A stretch of DNA of 64,000 nt from Oribacterium sp. (lineage in GTDB: Bacteria; Bacillota_A; Clostridia; Lachnospirales; Lachnospiraceae): assembly GCA_004554245.1 (NCBI GenBank), contig SFND01000007.1, forward strand, positions 1-64,000. The letters run 5' to 3'. The translations under genes were made by a program, and so were the position numbers. The first letter of the stretch is position 1; each line of letters begins with the position of its first letter. Positions 60,112 through 64,000 of the stretch are shown here, one piece after another. The notes beneath the pieces are model-generated. The model saw nothing but the letters and a program-made list of their open reading frames with translations, was not told where the DNA came from and made no database searches.

Positions 60112-60663
60112 CTAGCGTTCGATCCGCTCATGGGCGGAGAAGAAGAAACGATACAGTACCAGTGTGACGAGCAGTGAAAATACGATAGACGGCAGTACGA
60201 CATGCAGTCCATAGTACAGAAGATTCAGCTTCAGTCGGATCAGAAAGCGGAACACATAGATGTAGATGTGGTAGATCATGAGATTGAATACGCACATGAA
60301 CATCGGCAGGGTGATGTACTCTTCGTAGTAGAAGCGGCTGAAGAAGCCGTTGAGATAGCCGATCAGGACGAAGACCAGGCTGTAGAAGCCGAAGGGACCG
60401 GAATAGAAAAGGTCCATCAGGAGGCCGGCACCGAGTCCGTAGATCATGCCCGGCAGACTGCCGTGCAGGAAGCCGAAGGAGAAGGTCAGGATCAGCAGCA
60501 GGTTCGGGGAAGCGGCGAGAAACGGAATCAGCGGAAATACGCTGGTCTGAATCAGGAACGCAAGCCCCAGGGATGCGATATAAAAGAGGATACGAAGACG
60601 CTGCTTCGTCTTCCGCTTCAAAGGCTTCCATTTCGGTAATTTTCGTTTCGTAACTGCGTTCAT
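60112..60663 (-). CDS. mreD: Rod shape-determining protein MreD
   Basis: An elongasome membrane component. The 183 residues hold five to six predicted helices, with an N-terminal basic stretch (KRKLPKWKPLKRKTKQR) and the typical FGFLHGSLPGMIYGLGAGLL motif. It sits 13 bases after mreC and 11 bases before mrdA, so one transcript. Confidence 0.9.
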   Translation of the reverse strand: MNAVTKRKLPKWKPLKRKTKQRLRILFYIASLGLAFLIQTSVFPLIPFLAASPNLLLILTFSFGFLHGSLPGMIYGLGAGLLMDLFYSGPFGFYSLVFVLIGYLNGFFSRFYYEEYITLPMFMCVFNLMIYHIYIYVFRFLIRLKLNLLYYGLHVVLPSIVFSLLVTLVLYRFFFSAHERIER

Positions 60664-60676
60664 ATCCTATCCGACC

Positions 60677-61753
60677 TCACCCTGCATTCTCGTCTGTGCT
60701 CTCGTCAGAGGCACTCGTCTCGCCGGTGATGTCGCTGAGCGGCGTCAGCCCTTCCATCCCGGACCACTGTGAAGACGCCTCCGTGGACGCGATGCTCTGT
60801 CCGTCTGCTGCAGTGGCACTCTCCTCGGCGACAGCACTCTCCTCGACGGCAGTACTCTCCTCTGCGGCCGTTGTGTCCGTCAGGTTCTTCATCAGGACAT
60901 CCTGCCCCTCATTCGTGTCGAGGAAGTGGTCGGACTTTACATCCTTCAGCACGAGGACCTCGGTGAGATCATCGAAATCGGCTGCCGGAATCAGATAGCC
61001 GGTCTTCATCAGCTTCTTCTCGTCATCCTGGATATCGACGGCATAGCCGATGAGGATCCCCGGCATGAACTTCGAGGAGATGTTGGAGGTGACGATGCGG
61101 TCACCGTCCTGGATCGTCGCGTCCTTCTGCATGTCGGTGATGCGGAGCCGTCCCTGCTGGTAGAGGGTCAGGTCGCCGGCGACGATGCAGGTGCTGCTCG
61201 ACTGCAGGCACATCGCAGAAACGCGGGACTCGTCGTCGATGATGGAACGGACGGTCGCATAATTCAGGCCGACGTCGGTCACGATGCCGACGAGTCCGCC
61301 GTTCGCCATGACGTTCTGATCGACACGGATGCCGTCCTGGGAGCCCTTATCGATACGAAAGACCTGGAACCAGTTCTCGGAATCCTTTGCGATGACGCGG
61401 GCGGCTACCTTCTCATACTGAAGGTAATCCTGATCCAGGGCATAAAGATCACGGAGGCGACTCAGCTCGCCCTCGTTCTGGGCGAGCCGGTTGTTCTCCT
61501 CCGTGAGCAGGTCGATCTGTTCATTTAAGCGCTTGTTCTCCTCCTGTACGGCCTTCAGGCTGCGATGGTCCTCGAGCTCCTCATAGAGCCCGTAGCCCAC
61601 ACGGTTCACGCCGGTCTGGAGCGGCACCAGCACATAGCCGATGGTGTTTCGGATCGGGTTCATGAGACCGTCCTTTACGCTCGAAAGGACGATCATCATG
61701 ACGCATAGTACCGTAAGAACAATAAAGATATATTTACTCTTCCTGTTTTCCAC
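60677..61753 (-). CDS. mreC: Rod shape-determining protein MreC
   Basis: MreC activates PBP2-RodA outside the membrane. The 358 residues have one membrane helix (about 8-25), a coiled coil (HRSLKAVQEENKRLNEQIDL), the beta-domains with VAKDSENWFQVFRIDKGSQDG and LVGIVTDVG, and an added C-terminal Glu/Ala/Ser-rich tail (EESTAVEESAVAEESATAAD) absent from most homologues. It starts with GTG inside the last codons of radC (20-base overlap), so no mreB lies between. Confidence 0.92.
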   Translation of the reverse strand: MENRKSKYIFIVLTVLCVMMIVLSSVKDGLMNPIRNTIGYVLVPLQTGVNRVGYGLYEELEDHRSLKAVQEENKRLNEQIDLLTEENNRLAQNEGELSRLRDLYALDQDYLQYEKVAARVIAKDSENWFQVFRIDKGSQDGIRVDQNVMANGGLVGIVTDVGLNYATVRSIIDDESRVSAMCLQSSSTCIVAGDLTLYQQGRLRITDMQKDATIQDGDRIVTSNISSKFMPGILIGYAVDIQDDEKKLMKTGYLIPAADFDDLTEVLVLKDVKSDHFLDTNEGQDVLMKNLTDTTAAEESTAVEESAVAEESATAADGQSIASTEASSQWSGMEGLTPLSDITGETSASDESTDENAG

Positions 61754-62444
61754 TGATTAATTCCTGTTCTCTGAAGCTGATATAGCGATGGTCGCCGATG
61801 ATGACATGATCGATGAGGCGTATCCCGACGAGCTGTGCGGCCTGATCCAGCTCACGCGTGAACTTGATATCCTCCTCCGACGGTGCCGGATCTCCGCTCG
61901 GGTGATTGTGCACCATGATGAAGCAGGCGGCATGAATGCCGAGCGCTTCGATGAAGATCTCCCGTGATGAAATCGCAGAGCGACAGCAGGTGCCGGTCGA
62001 AAGGAGCTTATCCTTCAGAAGCTGCATCTGGTAGTCGAGGTAGAGGATGCGGACGACCTCATGGTCGAGATACCGGAGATCCTCCATATAGTACTCTGCC
62101 ACCAGCTCAGGGCGTGAAAACACGGTATGCTTCACTCTCTTCGCCCGCTGCCAGATGCGGTGCGCGATTTCACCGACGACGCTGAGCTGAACGGCCTTCA
62201 CATAGCCGATCCCCTCCACCTGCCGGTACTCCTCCGGCGTAAAGTGCATCATCCCGACGAGTCCGTCAAATTCCGGATTCATGGACAGCACCTTTTCTGC
62301 CACCTCCAGCACCGTGTGATTCTTCGTGCCGGTGCGCAGCAGGATCGCGAGGAGCTCCGCGTCGGTGAGGCTCTCCGCCCCCAGTGTCATGCACTTCTCG
62401 TACGGCATCTCCTCAGGTTTCAGATTATTCCATTTATTACACAT
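61734..62444 (-). CDS. radC: RadC-family JAMM protein
   Basis: The protein has 236 residues: a helix-hairpin-helix region (EEYRQVEGIGYVKAVQLSVV) and a JAMM metal-site motif HNHPSGDPAPSEEDI, with upstream Glu in SSREIFIEAL. The family, once linked to DNA repair, has no settled function. Next to mre genes in Bacillota. Its end overlaps the start of mreC. The last residues, RYISFREQEL, are family-typical. Confidence 0.93.
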   Translation of the reverse strand: MCNKWNNLKPEEMPYEKCMTLGAESLTDAELLAILLRTGTKNHTVLEVAEKVLSMNPEFDGLVGMMHFTPEEYRQVEGIGYVKAVQLSVVGEIAHRIWQRAKRVKHTVFSRPELVAEYYMEDLRYLDHEVVRILYLDYQMQLLKDKLLSTGTCCRSAISSREIFIEALGIHAACFIMVHNHPSGDPAPSEEDIKFTRELDQAAQLVGIRLIDHVIIGDHRYISFREQELISGKQEE

Positions 62445-62506
62445 ATTTACTCCTTGTCCCAGGGAAGAACATGGAGCCCACGATGCCTTATTCTAACATA
62501 AAGCGG

Positions 62507-62540
62507 CAAAACCGTAAACGCCTAAGAGTTTACGGTTTTG
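62507..62540 (-). terminator. Terminator-like inverted repeat after the PLP-lyase gene
   Basis: CAAAACCGTAAAC (62507-62519) and GTTTACGGTTTTG (62528-62540) form a perfect 13-base stem between the methionine gamma-lyase family gene and radC. Confidence 0.6.
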
Positions 62541-62569
62541 TGATGATTCTGTGTCTTGTTTTTTAATAT

Positions 62570-63850
62570 TTAAATCGTGATGAGGCCCTTTTCCAGCATC
62601 TTCTGTACGGACATCATGATGCCGAGCTTTCCGTGGTACCAGGTGAGGCCGCCCTGGAAGTAGACGTTGTACGGTGCACGGATCGGGCCGTCGGCAGAGA
62701 GCTCGATGGAACTGCCCTGAACGAAGGCACCGGCCGCCATGATGACCTTGCTGTCGTAGCCCGGCATATCATCCGGATACGGGGTGACGAAGCTGTCGAT
62801 CGGTGCGGCTGCCTGGATGCCCTGGCAGAACGCGACCATGGCCTCCTCGGAGCCGAGGGTGATCGCCTGGATGATGTCGTAGCGGGTGGTGTCTGCACTC
62901 GGGTGGCACTGGAAACCTAAACGCTCATACACCTTTGCAGCGAAGATGGCGGTTTTCTCAGCATTGGCCGTGATGACCGGGGACATGAAGAGGCCCTGGT
63001 AGAACAGCTTGTTGTTATCAAGGGAAGCACCGACCTCCTTCCCGAGGCCTGGGGTCGTGAGGCGTACGGCTGCACGCTCCACGCAGTCCTTCGTGCCGGC
63101 GATGTAGCCACCGAGTGGCGCGAGTCCGCCGCCCGGGTTCTTGATGAGGGAGCCCACGACCATGTCGGCTCCGTACAGGGACGGCTCCTCACGGCGGGTG
63201 AACTCACCGTAGCAGTTATCGACCATGCAGATCACGTCCGGCTTGATGGACTTCACGAAGGCGATGAGCTCGCCGATGCTCTCCGGAGAGAAGGTATCCC
63301 GGCTTGCGTAGCCCTTTGAGCGCTGGATCTCGACGAGATGCGTACGCTCATTGATAGCAGCACGGATGCCGTCGTAGTCGAAGCCGCCGTCCGGCAGCAG
63401 GTCGACCTGACGGTACGTGATGCCGTACTCGGCGAGGCTGCCGGTGGATGGGCGGATGCCGATGATCTCCTCGAGGGTGTCATACGGGCCGCCGGCCGGA
63501 CAGAGGATCTCGTCCCCCGGGCGGGTGTTGCCGGCGAGGGCGATGCCGAGGGCGTGTGTACCGGAGGTGATCTGTGAGCGGACGAGTGCATCCTCGGTGC
63601 CGAAGACATTGGCATACACCTGCTCCAGGGTATCTCGACCGATATCGTCGTAGCCGTAGCCGGTGGTGCCATAGAGATGCGCCTCGGATACGTGCGCGTC
63701 CTGGAAGGCCTTCACGACCTTCAGCTGATTGTACTCGGCGATGCTGTCGATCTCTGCAAAGCGATCGCGGAGGTCGGCGAGGGCCTCCTCACAGAGTGTA
63801 TATACTTCTTCCTTTATGCCCAGTGCACGGAACATGTCTCGATTATCCAT
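62570..63850 (-). CDS. Methionine gamma-lyase family PLP protein (YnbB-like)
   Basis: A PLP-dependent aminotransferase-fold protein of 426 residues from the family once named aluminium resistance. PLP Lys in VGSLIKNPGGGLAPLGGYIAG; other marks are AHLYGTTGYGYDDIGRDTLE, SQITSGTHALGIALAGN and MVDNCYGEF. Substrate unknown; a C-S lyase activity is inferred from the family name only. The gene follows miaA in Bacillota, and here the start overlaps the end of miaA by 37 bases. Confidence 0.9.
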   Translation of the reverse strand: MDNRDMFRALGIKEEVYTLCEEALADLRDRFAEIDSIAEYNQLKVVKAFQDAHVSEAHLYGTTGYGYDDIGRDTLEQVYANVFGTEDALVRSQITSGTHALGIALAGNTRPGDEILCPAGGPYDTLEEIIGIRPSTGSLAEYGITYRQVDLLPDGGFDYDGIRAAINERTHLVEIQRSKGYASRDTFSPESIGELIAFVKSIKPDVICMVDNCYGEFTRREEPSLYGADMVVGSLIKNPGGGLAPLGGYIAGTKDCVERAAVRLTTPGLGKEVGASLDNNKLFYQGLFMSPVITANAEKTAIFAAKVYERLGFQCHPSADTTRYDIIQAITLGSEEAMVAFCQGIQAAAPIDSFVTPYPDDMPGYDSKVIMAAGAFVQGSSIELSADGPIRAPYNVYFQGGLTWYHGKLGIMMSVQKMLEKGLITI

Positions 63851-64000
63851 TCTACTATCTTTTCCTTCTTATATTCAAAATTCTGGAGCTCGATCCAGTG
63901 GACGTCGCGTTCGCGGCGAAACCAGGTGAGCTGGCGCTTCGCATAATTCCGCGAGTTCTGCTGAATCTTAGCGACAGCCTGAGCCATTATAACACGATTC
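63814..64000 (-). CDS. miaA: tRNA dimethylallyltransferase MiaA, C-terminal part
   Basis: The frame is open to the window edge. Visible end: QQNSRNYAKRQLTWFRRERD followed by VHWIELQNFEYKK, the standard MiaA C-terminus (R-x-Y-A-K-R-Q-x-T-W-F-R). MiaA adds the isopentenyl group to A37 of tRNAs reading UNN codons. The gene runs on to a TAA at 63814-63816, overlapping the next gene, so the last 13 residues or so (IETCSVHWA) lie within the start of the lyase gene. Confidence 0.9.
   Translation of the reverse strand, partial: NRVIMAQAVAKIQQNSRNYAKRQLTWFRRERDVHWIELQNFEYKKEKIVEWIIETCSVHWA

Overview
The window looks like the chromosome of a moderately GC-rich Bacillota, most likely a Clostridia/Lachnospiraceae-type anaerobe. 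The reasons are strong GGAGG ribosome binding sites, SigA-type promoters, the gene order plsX-acpP-rnc-smc-ftsY-ylxM-ffh-rpsP-khpA-rimM-trmD-rplS-lepB-ylqF-rnhB-yraN, and the presence of RecU, SepF, YqeK-RsfS, a LexA with a CGAAC-type operator, and an AGDEF diguanylate cyclase. This is an inference from gene content; no database search was run.

Layout. 1-4.9 kb is an accessory stretch, the first 2.8 kb AT-rich: a cut prophage tail cassette, a divergent cupin/HxlR pair, a DNA alkyl-cysteine methyltransferase, small membrane proteins and a truncated tyrosine phosphatase. 4.9-9.2 kb holds a secreted choline-binding-repeat protein, a dead IS1182-type transposase, and a deleted, fused xpt-pbuX remnant on the minus strand lying back to back with an apparently intact guanine-class riboswitch on the plus strand. 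9.2-15.8 kb carries an FAD-dependent protein, an NSS transporter, a non-canonical EF-G and a diguanylate cyclase. 16-32.4 kb (+) is the conserved lipid/ribosome/secretion housekeeping run ending in trpS and recU. 33-37.6 kb (+) has trkA-trkH and a tyrosine recombinase. From 37.7 kb to the end nearly everything is on the minus strand: lexA; rsfS/DUF554, yqeK, nadD, yhbY, obgE; rplU-rpmA; a long NlpC/P60 cell-wall hydrolase; rluD, lspA, aroB, sepF, an HlyD-like protein and a small P-loop protein; then dacF-like, mgsA, rodA, mrdA, mreD, mreC, radC, a methionine gamma-lyase family protein and the end of miaA.

The genes work together mainly as two housekeeping blocks: translation/ribosome assembly/secretion on the plus strand and cell-wall elongation on the minus strand. 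Two expected sets are missing from their usual places: mreB (between radC and mreC) and minCDE (between mrdA and rodA). L27 also lacks the usual Bacillota N-terminal extension, and the prp protease gene normally beside it is absent.

The most unusual content is intergenic. At least four families of palindromic repeats are interspersed among intact genes: (1) GGGGTCTGACCCC pairs around an AT-rich or a CG-rich spacer, at eight loci, several supplying the stop codon of the upstream gene; (2) nested hairpins sharing TTCAAAGTACAGAACC and a GCAAGC apical loop, with outer arms that differ between loci but stay complementary within each locus; (3) two 230-350 bp foldback elements with perfect 27-30 bp arms; (4) a 0.9 kb region bounded by about 110 bp inverted repeats and filled with degenerate CCATTA-containing units. 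Their within-locus arm complementarity makes them the best candidates here for something undescribed.
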